A stretch of 64,000 bases of DNA from Pontibacillus chungwhensis (lineage in GTDB: Bacteria > Bacillota > Bacilli > Bacillales > BH030062), in contig NZ_CP126446.1 in the NCBI RefSeq assembly GCF_030166655.1, forward strand, positions 434,001 to 498,000, in the 5' to 3' direction. Numbering within the stretch: the stretch's first letter is position 1; each line of letters opens with the position of its first letter. A model generated the notes under the pieces. That model saw nothing but the letters and a program-made list of their open reading frames with translations, searched no databases and was not told where the DNA came from. Of this stretch, positions 24,156 to 31,291 are shown one piece after another. The position numbers were made by a program, and so were the translations under genes.

Positions 24156-24178
24156 GTTGGTGATAGAAAAAGTGCTGG

Positions 24179-24493
24179 GACGTCTAGAACTGCGATTCTG
24201 ACGGCTAGAAGGCGTCGCGTGATGTCTAGAAAAGAGACACTGACGACGAGAAAGCGTCGCGGGGTGTCTAGAAAAGAGACACTGACGTCGAGAAAGCGTC
24301 GCGGGGTGTCTAGAAAAGAGACACTAACGTCGAGAAAGCGTCGTGTGATGTCTAGAAAAGAGACGCTAACGTCGAGAAAGAATCGCAGGACGTCTAGAAT
24401 AGAAAGCCTGACGTCGAGAAAGCGTCGCGTGATGTCTAGAAAAGAGACTCTGACGTCTAGAAACACTTTGAGACGTCGATATTCTGGCCAGCG
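24179..24493. repeat. 21-bp phased array B (15 units)
   Basis: Same unit as array A: GACGTCGAGAAA alternating with GRTGTCTAGAAA. Starts at 24179, 24200, 24221, 24242 and so on to 24452 are all 21 apart; the last unit slips by one base. The nine variable bases are mostly GCGTCGCGG and AGAGACACT. Located between convergent genes, directly after a terminator. Confidence 0.9.
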
Positions 24494-24618
24494 CTTTTCA
24501 CGATGTCCAGCTCCGGCTCCTAGCCCCTAGCGTCATAAGCAAGCTAACTCCAGTCCGCTACGCGAACTTGCGTCATCTTGCTTATGCGTACGGGGCTAAA
24601 CAGTCGCCTGCGCTTTTC
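24491..24618. repeat. Bacillus-type stem-loop repeat element
   Basis: A GC-rich element with the arms AGCCCCTAGCGTCATAAGC and GCTTATGCGTACGGGGCT, an inner hairpin with CGCTACGCG, and flanking 9-bp direct repeats GCGCTTTTC at 24491-24499 and 24610-24618. From memory, closely similar elements recur in many Bacillus genomes. It ends at the stop codon of the minus-strand gene and may serve as its terminator. Confidence 0.7.
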
Positions 24619-26580
24619 TTAAACCCAAGTATAGTCCTCTCCCCAACTCTCCTTTGCCAGTTGTTTGACCTGGTTGATGAGGTGGGGTTCGACTGCGTAG
24701 GCGTCGCCTTGTTCGTATGGGTTGTAGTGGAATGCGTATAGGCGGGAGGTGAATTCGTGGAAGGGTAGAGAGCATTCGCCTTCTTGTTCACCGTTGCCCA
24801 TGACGCTTGGTTCGATATTTTGGCCCCAGTTTTGAGAGCTGTCGTTGTTTGGGTTATAAAAGTAAACCCGGTATTGATCTTGTTGGTCTTTGGCAATTCG
24901 GATAATGGAAACGGCATGGAAGCCGAGTAATTTTCCCCTTACATTGGTGATAAAGATCCCAACCGGATTTGGGTAAATCAATTCGTAATCATCGTTGTAA
25001 TCAGGGTGGTGCGTTGCGTAAAACAAGCGTACGAATCCTGAGAAATCATTGATAAACCCTGTAAGCGGGTCAATAACGGTACTGAATCCTTTCGATACCC
25101 AGCTTCCATAAAATGCAGGATTGACCCAACGGTGGCCATCTTCGCCGCGCAGAGCTACTTTTGTCATCATTTCACTATAAATTCGATCCAGGTGAGGCAC
25201 GAGGACGAGTGAAACGGGATCAAGTTCTGTATGAAGCTCAGGGGCCAGGCCGCCTTTTAAATCTTTTGAGTGGATCTGAAGGCCTTCGAATGTGAAATCT
25301 ATATCCCCATCCCGCGCTGCTCGTGGGATTAAATCTAGCAATACACCTGGGGCGTGCTGCGCCCACAGACTAATCCCGCGCGCGGCTTGGCATGTGGGAT
25401 TAAACCCTTGCCCGACTCCTAATGGTTGCCCGAGAACACTGATGACACCGGCGACCAGGATGCTATTTGCTGTCATTCCTTCCCCGTTTCGAACGGTTTT
25501 CAAAAGGGCGGTTCGGACATCTGGAAGGATATCCAATTCGATTAACCTTCTTAAACCAGGCATGACCGGAGAGGAAGATAGGACTCCGCGCTCAAGCATC
25601 AGAGCTAATCCGTAGATGGACTGACAGGTAGATGGAAAGATCGCCACTTTAATTAGCTGTGTTACCATATCCTGGTGTTCCTCTAGGTTGGCCTTTCCTT
25701 TTCCGTTCAGCTGAAGAGCATACGGGATAAGGGTAGGGACCTTTTTCGTAAGCACTCTTAGAAGGGTCGCGTGATGTGGGCAGGTGAGGCCAGTTTTTCT
25801 CATGGAGTTGGCCATCGCAACACACTCAGATCGCAATTCTTGCTGGGACAACTCACGCAGTCGACTACGGTAAGTGCTTAAGTCTTTGTATTGTTTGCTT
25901 AGAGGGGAAGGCCCCTCAATCGCTTCAATATAAGTCAGGAGCGATTCTCGTTCCTCATATTCAAGGTCTGACTTCAGCATTTCTTTACCCATTCGAATCA
26001 TCGACACGACACGCTTAATCATGATTGGCCGCTGAGCTGTAATTCTCGTAATTTCAGACACGAGCGTTTTCGTTAATGCATTGGTAGACAAATAGCTTGC
26101 GATAAATTGAAAGACTTCGCTTGTTCGTTCATCATTTTCATGCTTTTCAATTCGTGCACTTTCGCTGGCGTCAGGGAAGAGGAGATTTAAATTCAAAGCT
26201 AATACTTCATTTAAAAACTCCTCTGCCATTTCAGCTGATACCTTTGGATGTGTGAAGGCACCCTTAGCTATGGCAAGCATTCGTAATTCACTTAGAATTT
26301 CTATAATCATTGGCAGTCCTTTAGCCTTTAAAGACCCGGACACAAGAGGGGGCTGAAGGTTCTCAGCCTTTTCCCATGGGCCATCCTGGAAGACGCCGAT
26401 CTCTTCGAATTGATGAGCAAAATGAAAGAGTTGCTCTAGCCCGTCTTCTGTTTGAAGAAGGCGGTTCGCTTCTTGATAGACGTCGGTTTGGTATCGTGAT
26501 TTTGCAAAAGGTGCAGCTGTTTCTAAAGCTTGTAAAGCATGGGTGAAACGTTCGACTAGATCTTCAGTACGTTGAGCCAT
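24619..26580 (-). CDS. Large protein with papain-like cysteine peptidase/transferase domain
   Basis: 653 residues, no signal peptide. Residues 1-380 are alpha-helical and unlike any family I recognise. The C-terminal part carries a papain-type arrangement: Gln391 and Cys397 in GQGFNPTCQAARGISLW (Gln six before Cys, as in papain), His555 in LLGFHAVSIIRI and Asn576 in YRVYFYNPNND, the last resembling the DPN-type motif of YopT-like and related peptidases. It could cleave, transfer or ligate a peptide. Its start is 26 bases after the ATP-grasp gene, so both form one operon. AAAGGGAG precedes the ATG. The fold call is inference from motifs. Confidence 0.6.
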   Translation of the reverse strand: MAQRTEDLVERFTHALQALETAAPFAKSRYQTDVYQEANRLLQTEDGLEQLFHFAHQFEEIGVFQDGPWEKAENLQPPLVSGSLKAKGLPMIIEILSELRMLAIAKGAFTHPKVSAEMAEEFLNEVLALNLNLLFPDASESARIEKHENDERTSEVFQFIASYLSTNALTKTLVSEITRITAQRPIMIKRVVSMIRMGKEMLKSDLEYEERESLLTYIEAIEGPSPLSKQYKDLSTYRSRLRELSQQELRSECVAMANSMRKTGLTCPHHATLLRVLTKKVPTLIPYALQLNGKGKANLEEHQDMVTQLIKVAIFPSTCQSIYGLALMLERGVLSSSPVMPGLRRLIELDILPDVRTALLKTVRNGEGMTANSILVAGVISVLGQPLGVGQGFNPTCQAARGISLWAQHAPGVLLDLIPRAARDGDIDFTFEGLQIHSKDLKGGLAPELHTELDPVSLVLVPHLDRIYSEMMTKVALRGEDGHRWVNPAFYGSWVSKGFSTVIDPLTGFINDFSGFVRLFYATHHPDYNDDYELIYPNPVGIFITNVRGKLLGFHAVSIIRIAKDQQDQYRVYFYNPNNDSSQNWGQNIEPSVMGNGEQEGECSLPFHEFTSRLYAFHYNPYEQGDAYAVEPHLINQVKQLAKESWGEDYTWV

Positions 26581-26606
26581 ATCTACTCTCCCTTTACATT
26601 AGAAAC

Positions 26607-27875
26607 TTAACGGTAGAAATTATATTCTTCGTACAACTGTAGTAATCGACGCATTTCTTCGCTGTCTTCTCCGTGGAAGAAAATTGTTCCGTAATGGTTA
26701 CCAAAGCCGATTCGCTCTGCAACTTTTCCCTGAGCAGGGGTGAACAGATCATGTTTCTCAAAGTATGGGTGTTCTTCGAGTTCTTCCGGAATGTTTAACG
26801 ACTCCACGTAGTCCGTGTGAGGGTGGACCATTAGGCACCCAGCATAGCCATCAGCACTAGATGGATCAGGGAAGAAGAGTTCTAATTCTTCGTCTGTTGT
26901 ATTTGGATCACTGCATAGAATTTGAGCTTCATAGGCACTAAATCCATAGGCCTTTTCAATTAAGTCAAAGATGTGTCCCCCTGGAACTCGAGCGGCCACT
27001 TCGCCGAAATGAAGCGTTCCGTCTGGCATAATAAAATATTCTGGGTGAATGACGCCGTATTCAATTTCGAACGCATCAACAAGTTGTTGGACAGCCTTCT
27101 CAATTAGAGGACGCTTCTCTTCTAAAGAAGGGGAAGCGGGTACGAAGTTTGAGTAGCCTAACCGGATGTATTCCGTGATATTTAAGAAACGGACTTTGCC
27201 CTTATGAATAAACGCTTCGCACGAGAACTCTTGCCCGTCCAAATGGCTTTCCATCAATAACGGGAAGTCTTGCTCCTGTAGTTTCTCAACATCTTCAATC
27301 GTGTTAATGGCTAGGTGCCCGACAGAACCTGCTTTATCAAGAGGTTTTACATGGATTGGATCATACACATCGCCGTCAATTTTAAGAAGCGCTTCGTTCA
27401 CACGTCTTAAGAACCATTTCACGTCTTCAATAGAGCGTGCTTCTTCGAATACACCGACCTTAATCCCAGCAATTTGCGCTTTCCGTTTCATCATCCCTTT
27501 GTCACGTAATAGAAGGGAACGGTTAAAAATGCGAGGTTCTTCTCTGAAGCGTGCGTTCAGGGCACCGGCCCATTCTACACACTCTTCATATAATGGAACC
27601 GCTAGTTCAGCCCCAAGTGCATGTAACTTTTTGTACAATAAGTCAGATCCTTCATTGAGTTTGTGGAAGTCCCAACCGACAAAGGCGATATCATGTTTTT
27701 CCGCGTAAGCTTCAAAGTCAGGAGGTCCAACTACAACAAATGGTCGATTCAATCTGGATGCAGCCTCTATAGCAGGGAGGCTCCACCCAATTAAAGCTGT
27801 TAAGTATGGTTTCGTTTGTTCTTCTAAATCCGTTTCTTGTGTAGATGAAGCTCGTTCTAATTGATCAAGTTCCAT
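26607..27875 (-). CDS. ATP-grasp carboxylate-amine ligase
   Basis: 422 residues. An N-terminal Rossmann-like domain (27-115) precedes the ATP-grasp fold: HVKPLDKAGSVG (175-186, nucleotide-binding loop), SHLDGQEFSCEAFI (210-223) and FGEVAARVPGGHI (290-302), the Mg/ATP site with the Glu-x-x-x-Arg and G-G-H. This is the pattern of BtrJ/biotin-carboxylase-like enzymes that join a carboxylate to an amine. Substrates are unknown. First gene of a two-gene operon with the papain-like protein and divergent from the HTH/C45 pair. AAAAGGAGCG precedes the ATG. Confidence 0.88.
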   Translation of the reverse strand: MELDQLERASSTQETDLEEQTKPYLTALIGWSLPAIEAASRLNRPFVVVGPPDFEAYAEKHDIAFVGWDFHKLNEGSDLLYKKLHALGAELAVPLYEECVEWAGALNARFREEPRIFNRSLLLRDKGMMKRKAQIAGIKVGVFEEARSIEDVKWFLRRVNEALLKIDGDVYDPIHVKPLDKAGSVGHLAINTIEDVEKLQEQDFPLLMESHLDGQEFSCEAFIHKGKVRFLNITEYIRLGYSNFVPASPSLEEKRPLIEKAVQQLVDAFEIEYGVIHPEYFIMPDGTLHFGEVAARVPGGHIFDLIEKAYGFSAYEAQILCSDPNTTDEELELFFPDPSSADGYAGCLMVHPHTDYVESLNIPEELEEHPYFEKHDLFTPAQGKVAERIGFGNHYGTIFFHGEDSEEMRRLLQLYEEYNFYR

Positions 27876-27976
27876 AAAAAATCGCTCCTTTTAATCAATA
27901 AATGATGAAACATTAGAAGAGAAGCATGATGATTGCCATGTGAGAATTAGATCGATTACCGTGATAACATAAACGT

Positions 27977-28037
27977 ATCATAACTACCAAAAAGAGTAAG
28001 GACTTTATGGGTGATTCGACAAAACTAGTGTCGAATC
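27977..28037 (-). promoter_or_regulatory. Paired Spo0A boxes between the ATP-grasp and HTH genes
   Basis: GATTCGACA (28013-28021) and TGTCGAATC (28029-28037) form a perfect inverted repeat with a seven-base spacer; each contains a 0A box (TGTCGAA). Reading toward the ATP-grasp gene, a TATGAT -10 lies at 27982-27977, which puts the boxes about 40-65 bases upstream of the start of transcription, the usual place for activation by Spo0A. Confidence 0.55.
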
Positions 28038-28130
28038 TACAAAACTTTAACGAGCCTTTTATCGAATAATTGTGTTTTCATGCTGAGTTTGGTAATTTGA
28101 ACGTACAACAGAAGTGTAGAAGGTGAAGGT

Positions 28131-28361
28131 ATGTATTTATCCATACAAGAAACAGCTGACTATTTAGAGTTACCTGTGGAGTATATAGAAAAGCTTGTCA
28201 GAGAGAGGCGCATACGCGCTTTATTCGATGGAGAGCACTATTTGATTAATCAAAATCAGTTTACGACCCATTTTGAACAGGTGGAGAAGTATCGCCAATA
28301 TATCCAAGAGTATTTAAATGAACCGATTCCTGAAGATCCCGATATCAAAGATGAAGATTAA
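28131..28361 (+). CDS. Small excisionase-type helix-turn-helix protein
   Basis: 76 residues. An HTH_17 (MerR/excisionase-like) domain fills residues 1-48: YLSIQETADYLELPVEYIEKLVRERRIRA, then a wing with FDGEHYLIN. The tail is acidic (PIPEDPDIKDED). It probably binds DNA as a small regulator. The C45 hydrolase gene follows after 35 bases without a terminator, so they are one operon; the paired 0A boxes lie 94 bases upstream. It may control the divergent ATP-grasp operon, by position only. Confidence 0.75.
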   Translation: MYLSIQETADYLELPVEYIEKLVRERRIRALFDGEHYLINQNQFTTHFEQVEKYRQYIQEYLNEPIPEDPDIKDED

Positions 28362-28396
28362 TCAGGGAGAGGCCCATCTAGAAAGGGAGCTTTACA

Positions 28397-29449
28397 TTGA
28401 AACAAATCTATAGTGAAGTACTGCAATTCCGAGGGACCCATTATGACTTTGGCTATAAGCAAGGGGAGCTGTTAAAAGATTCTCTCACGATTCGAAACAG
28501 GGAGAAGCAGTGGAAGATCCGTAAGCCGCGTTTTACTGTTGAAGAAGAGGAAGTGAAACGTGCGATTCAGAAGTTTGCCCCTGGCGTCTGGGATGAATTG
28601 TTAGGGCTAAGGGATGCCCTTGGTTGGACCATGGAACGTGTGATGATGGAGTTTGGTGGTTACCGGGTTGAGTATGTGAAGTCAGGTTGCTCAATCGTAA
28701 CAGGCGATGGCTACATGATTCGTAACTACGATTACCAGCCGAAAACGTATGAAGGTCGCTATGTCTTCTATCAGCCAACTGATGGAGGCTACGCAATAGC
28801 TGGTCCATCTCAGCGTGTAACAGGTCGAATGGATGGTATTAATGAAAAGGGGCTGGCCATCGGATATAATTTTATGCACCGTAAAAATCCTGGGAATGGC
28901 TTTATTTGTTGTATGATTGGTCGATTAATTCTTGAGTCGTGTGCCAACGTGGAAGAAGCGGTAGCCATGCTTCAAGAAATTCCTCATCGACACTCCTTTA
29001 GTTACATCGTTTATGACGGGAAAGGCGAAACGTTCGTCGTGGAAACCTCTCCTCGGGGTGTTGAAGTGCGCCAATCAAATGTATGTACAAACCATTTTGA
29101 AATCATGAAAGATGAGAATCGAAATTACTTAAAAGATTCTGAGCGTCGTATGGATGTTATCAATCAGGAAAAAACGCGAATTACTAGCGGATATGAAGCG
29201 TTTCGCCTCATGAATGATTCTGACCGAGGTGTATTCTCAAAGCAGTATCGCAACTGGGCAGGAACGATCCATACATCTGCTTACTTTCCAAATACCCTTA
29301 CCGCCTGGATTGCTCTTGGCGGAGACAAAGAGCCAGTAGAATTTGACTTTGCTCATTGGTTAGAAGGGAATGACGTTGACGTGTCGCGTATTTATGGTGA
29401 GGTCGATACTGACTTGCCATTTGTCCACATGGACGAAAATGCAAGGTAA
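28397..29449 (+). CDS. C45 family autoproteolytic acyltransferase/hydrolase
   Basis: 350 residues of the Ntn-hydrolase superfamily related to fungal acyl-CoA:6-aminopenicillanate acyltransferase. Cys98 in VKSGCSIVTGDG is the expected new N-terminal nucleophile after self-cleavage, followed by MIRNYDYQP and, later, GRMDGINEKGLAIGYN. Bacterial members hydrolyse or transfer acyl groups on amides; the substrate is unknown. TTG start, six bases after AAAGGGAGC. Its operon partner is a small HTH protein, and divergently there is an ATP-grasp ligase, so it may process a product with an amide bond. Confidence 0.82.
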   Translation: MKQIYSEVLQFRGTHYDFGYKQGELLKDSLTIRNREKQWKIRKPRFTVEEEEVKRAIQKFAPGVWDELLGLRDALGWTMERVMMEFGGYRVEYVKSGCSIVTGDGYMIRNYDYQPKTYEGRYVFYQPTDGGYAIAGPSQRVTGRMDGINEKGLAIGYNFMHRKNPGNGFICCMIGRLILESCANVEEAVAMLQEIPHRHSFSYIVYDGKGETFVVETSPRGVEVRQSNVCTNHFEIMKDENRNYLKDSERRMDVINQEKTRITSGYEAFRLMNDSDRGVFSKQYRNWAGTIHTSAYFPNTLTAWIALGGDKEPVEFDFAHWLEGNDVDVSRIYGEVDTDLPFVHMDENAR

Positions 29450-29450
29450 C

Positions 29451-29481
29451 AAAAAAGCCACCCGACGAGGGTGGCTTTTTT
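29451..29481 (+). terminator. Terminator of the C45 gene
   Basis: AAAAAAGCCACCC and GGGTGGCTTTTTT enclose five bases; works in both directions by sequence. Confidence 0.92.
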
Positions 29482-29495
29482 GTTATTATGAGCGC

Positions 29496-29682
29496 TTGGG
29501 GGCCGTTGCGTTTGTTGAGCGCGTTTGGGGTGGCTGGGGAACGACTCGCTTTAAACGGGCGAGCTGTCGAGCCTCCTCGTTCGCTTGCGCTCTCTGTGGG
29601 GTCTCGTCGACCTCTTTCTCCCGTAGGAGTCTCCCCGTTCCCCAGCCACCCCTTATTAAAAGTTGAAATAACGGCCCCAACC
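29496..29682 (+). repeat. Long-hairpin repeat element, copy 2
   Basis: Core 29527-29652 begins GGGGTGGCTGGGGAACG and ends with its exact complement. Inside, GAGCCTCCTCGTTCGCTTGC and GTGGGGTCTC are shared with copy 3. An outer stem, TTGGGGGCCGTT (29496-29507) with AACGGCCCCAA, encloses two strips of about 17-19 bases. It lies between convergent genes. Confidence 0.85.
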
Positions 29683-29727
29683 ACATGTAATGATCTTAAT
29701 TCAGCAAATAGAAAGGCTCATACGAAG

Positions 29728-30114
29728 TTATGCGTCGGAGCGGTGGGCAACGACTTCTACTTCGACTTTAACATCTTTAGGGAGGCGGCTTACTTCAATC
29801 GCTGCTCGAGCCGGGTATGGTTCTTGCAGAAAGCTTGCATAAACCTCATTGACTGTTTGGAAGTCTTCCATGGAAGCAAGATAAATATTGGCTTTAGCGA
29901 TATGAGCATAGTTTAGGCCTGCTTCTTCAAGGATCGCTCCAACATTTTTCATAACTTGTGTCGTTTGTTCGCTCACGTCATCAGAGACGATTTCCATCGT
30001 GCTTGGATTTAGTGGGATTTGACCGGAAACAAATACGATCTGACCGAGGTCAATTGCCTGAGAATAAGGTCCAATTGCTTCTGGTGCTTTGTTCGTTGAA
30101 ATTGCTTTAACCAT
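29728..30114 (-). CDS. ridA: RidA family 2-iminobutanoate/2-iminopropanoate deaminase
   Basis: 128 residues, the full length of a RidA/YjgF subunit (trimeric). Conserved features are AIGPYSQAI, VFVSGQIPLNP and the catalytic Arg103 in PARAAIEV, with Glu in KVEVEVVAHR near the end. It hydrolyses reactive enamine/imine intermediates released by PLP enzymes such as threonine dehydratase. The ATG follows AAAGGAG. A long leader containing an intrinsic terminator precedes the gene, which is unusual for this family. Confidence 0.93.
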   Translation of the reverse strand: MVKAISTNKAPEAIGPYSQAIDLGQIVFVSGQIPLNPSTMEIVSDDVSEQTTQVMKNVGAILEEAGLNYAHIAKANIYLASMEDFQTVNEVYASFLQEPYPARAAIEVSRLPKDVKVEVEVVAHRSDA

Positions 30115-30172
30115 TTTGAAAAACTCCTTTAATTATTGGATTAGGAAGCATAAAAGGGGATCCCCCTTGAAT

Positions 30173-30240
30173 AAAAAAAACCCTCATTATTAAATTGAAC
30201 TATACAGGCATAAAAGAAAGCTTCCTTTTATATAATGAGG
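30173..30240 (-). promoter_or_regulatory. Terminator hairpin in the ridA 5' leader (candidate attenuator)
   Basis: On the minus strand, CCTCATTAT (30240-30232) and ATAATGAGG (30190-30182) frame a loop of about 40 bases and are followed by eight T. AGGAAGC copies in the loop and GCTTCCT downstream could pair in an alternative fold. No minus-strand gene lies upstream, so this terminator acts inside the ridA leader. A TATGAT -10 with TTAAAA lies further upstream (about 30283-30312). Confidence 0.45.
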
Positions 30241-30352
30241 ATACAAAATGAATGAACATACTCACCTTAAGGAGCAAGTACGAATATCATATCACAGGTT
30301 ATCAGAAAATTTTAACGTTTAAGAATATGTGAAAAAATTAGGTGTTTATCAC

Positions 30353-30381
30353 TTTACTTCACTAACGGGATCATGTATGAT
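30353..30381 (+). promoter_or_regulatory. Sigma-A promoter of the SAM-riboswitch/msrA transcript
   Basis: TTTACT, 17 bases, TATGAT, ending 33 bases before the riboswitch. Confidence 0.6.
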
Positions 30382-30414
30382 TTGGGATAACATAAAATAT
30401 TAAATAGCGATAAA

Positions 30415-30534
30415 CTTCTTATCCAGAGAGGCGGAGGGACTGGCCCTTTGATGCCCGGCAACCATCAAGTCAATGTAACCATTGACGAGAACGGTGCCAA
30501 TTCCTGCAGGAACTTGATTCCTGGAAGATGAGAG
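30415..30534 (+). promoter_or_regulatory. SAM-I (S-box) riboswitch controlling msrA
   Basis: The S-box core is plain: CTTATCCAGAGAGGCGGAGG, then GATGCCCGGCAACC, then GAACGGTGCCAATTCCTG and closing GGAAGATGAGAG. P1 pairs CTTATC with GATGAG. It is followed at once by a terminator hairpin, so SAM binding should stop transcription before msrA. Confidence 0.95.
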
Positions 30535-30556
30535 GATCGTACGGATATACACTTAC

Positions 30557-30592
30557 GAGCCCTTTCTTGGATAAAAAAGAGAGGGCTCTTCT
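30557..30592 (+). terminator. Riboswitch expression-platform terminator
   Basis: GAGCCCTTTCTT pairs with AAGAGAGGGCTC (one G-T pair), followed by a short T-rich tail. Confidence 0.7.
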
Positions 30593-30659
30593 ATATGTAA
30601 GAGGCCGTGATCGTACTCTCGAAGAAAGAAGTGTCGTTTTAAGAAAGGAAGAGATGAGA

Positions 30660-31130
30660 ATGGCAACAGCAGTTTTCGCAGCAGGATGTTTTTGGGGAGT
30701 AGAGGCTTATTTCGAACGTATTGAGGGCGTAGTTGCGACACGCGTCGGCTTTATGGGAGGTACTGTTGTGAACCCTTCTTACCAACAAGTAAAAGCAGGA
30801 GGTACGGGGCACGCAGAGGCGATTCGAGTTGAATTTGATCCAGAAGTGATTTCTTATAGTGAACTAGTAGACCATTTCTTCGAGTGTCATAATCCGACTC
30901 AACGAAATCGTCAGGGAGAAGACGTAGGATATCAGTATCGCTCCGTCATCTTTGCTACAGAAGATCAAGAAGAAACTGCAGCAGCTAAGATTCGCGAATG
31001 GGATAATAAAGGACTCTTCAAGAGTGAAATTGTAACGGAAGTGAATAAGGTTTCCGAATTCTACGATGCTGAAGAATATCACCAAAAGTATCTTCAGAAG
31101 AATGGTTCCGTTTCTTGTGGAATCGGCTAA
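30660..31130 (+). CDS. msrA: Peptide methionine-S-sulfoxide reductase MsrA
   Basis: 156 residues. The catalytic motif is AAGCFWGVEAYF with Cys10; GGxxNPSYxxVxxGGTGHAEAIRVEFDP (in parts) and GYQYRSVIF are the other family signatures. The resolving cysteine is in the tail GSVSCGIG. It reduces Met-S-sulfoxide in proteins. The ATG at 30660 gives the canonical N-terminus MATAVFAAGCFWG and suits AAAGGAAG; the ATG at 30654 is too close. Control by a SAM riboswitch puts this repair enzyme in the methionine regulon. Confidence 0.95.
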   Translation: MATAVFAAGCFWGVEAYFERIEGVVATRVGFMGGTVVNPSYQQVKAGGTGHAEAIRVEFDPEVISYSELVDHFFECHNPTQRNRQGEDVGYQYRSVIFATEDQEETAAAKIREWDNKGLFKSEIVTEVNKVSEFYDAEEYHQKYLQKNGSVSCGIG

Positions 31131-31157
31131 ATCAGCCTAACTTGTATTTCTGCATCA

Positions 31158-31243
31158 CTTATGATATTTTAATTTCAATGCCACCTCGCAATCGATACGA
31201 CTGCGGGAACTTAACCATCCTTTGAGGTGGCAGGTTACATAAG
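31158..31243. other. Nested hairpin of unknown class between msrA and a methyltransferase gene
   Basis: CTTATG (31158-31163) pairs with CATAAG (31238-31243); inside, TGCCACCTC (31179-31187) pairs with GAGGTGGCA (31224-31232); inside again CGCA pairs with TGCG. There is no T-run, so it is not a plain terminator. It may be a structured RNA or a short mobile palindrome. Confidence 0.45.
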
Positions 31244-31250
31244 AAGGTAA

Positions 31251-31291
31251 AGCGACCCCAAATGGATTTTCCGTTTGGGGTCGCTTTTTTA
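31251..31291. terminator. Bidirectional terminator for msrA and the methyltransferase gene
   Basis: AGCGACCCCAAA and TTTGGGGTCGCT enclose 11 bases and are followed by six T. Confidence 0.9.

Noticed and set aside
24029-24530. Opposed ORFs of 141-145 codons over array B
   Set aside because: Same artefact of a 21-bp repeat; no start signals, and one overlaps the end of a real permease gene.
29488-29916. ORFs across hairpin element copy 2 into ridA antisense
   Set aside because: They come from the GC-rich palindrome and the antisense of ridA; no ribosome site. The same holds for ORFs in the other three copies.
30249-30323. A 24-codon ORF (MNEHTHLKEQV...) with GAGG seven bases upstream
   Set aside because: It overlaps the ridA leader on the other strand; no promoter or conservation can be judged. 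Kept only as a possibility.
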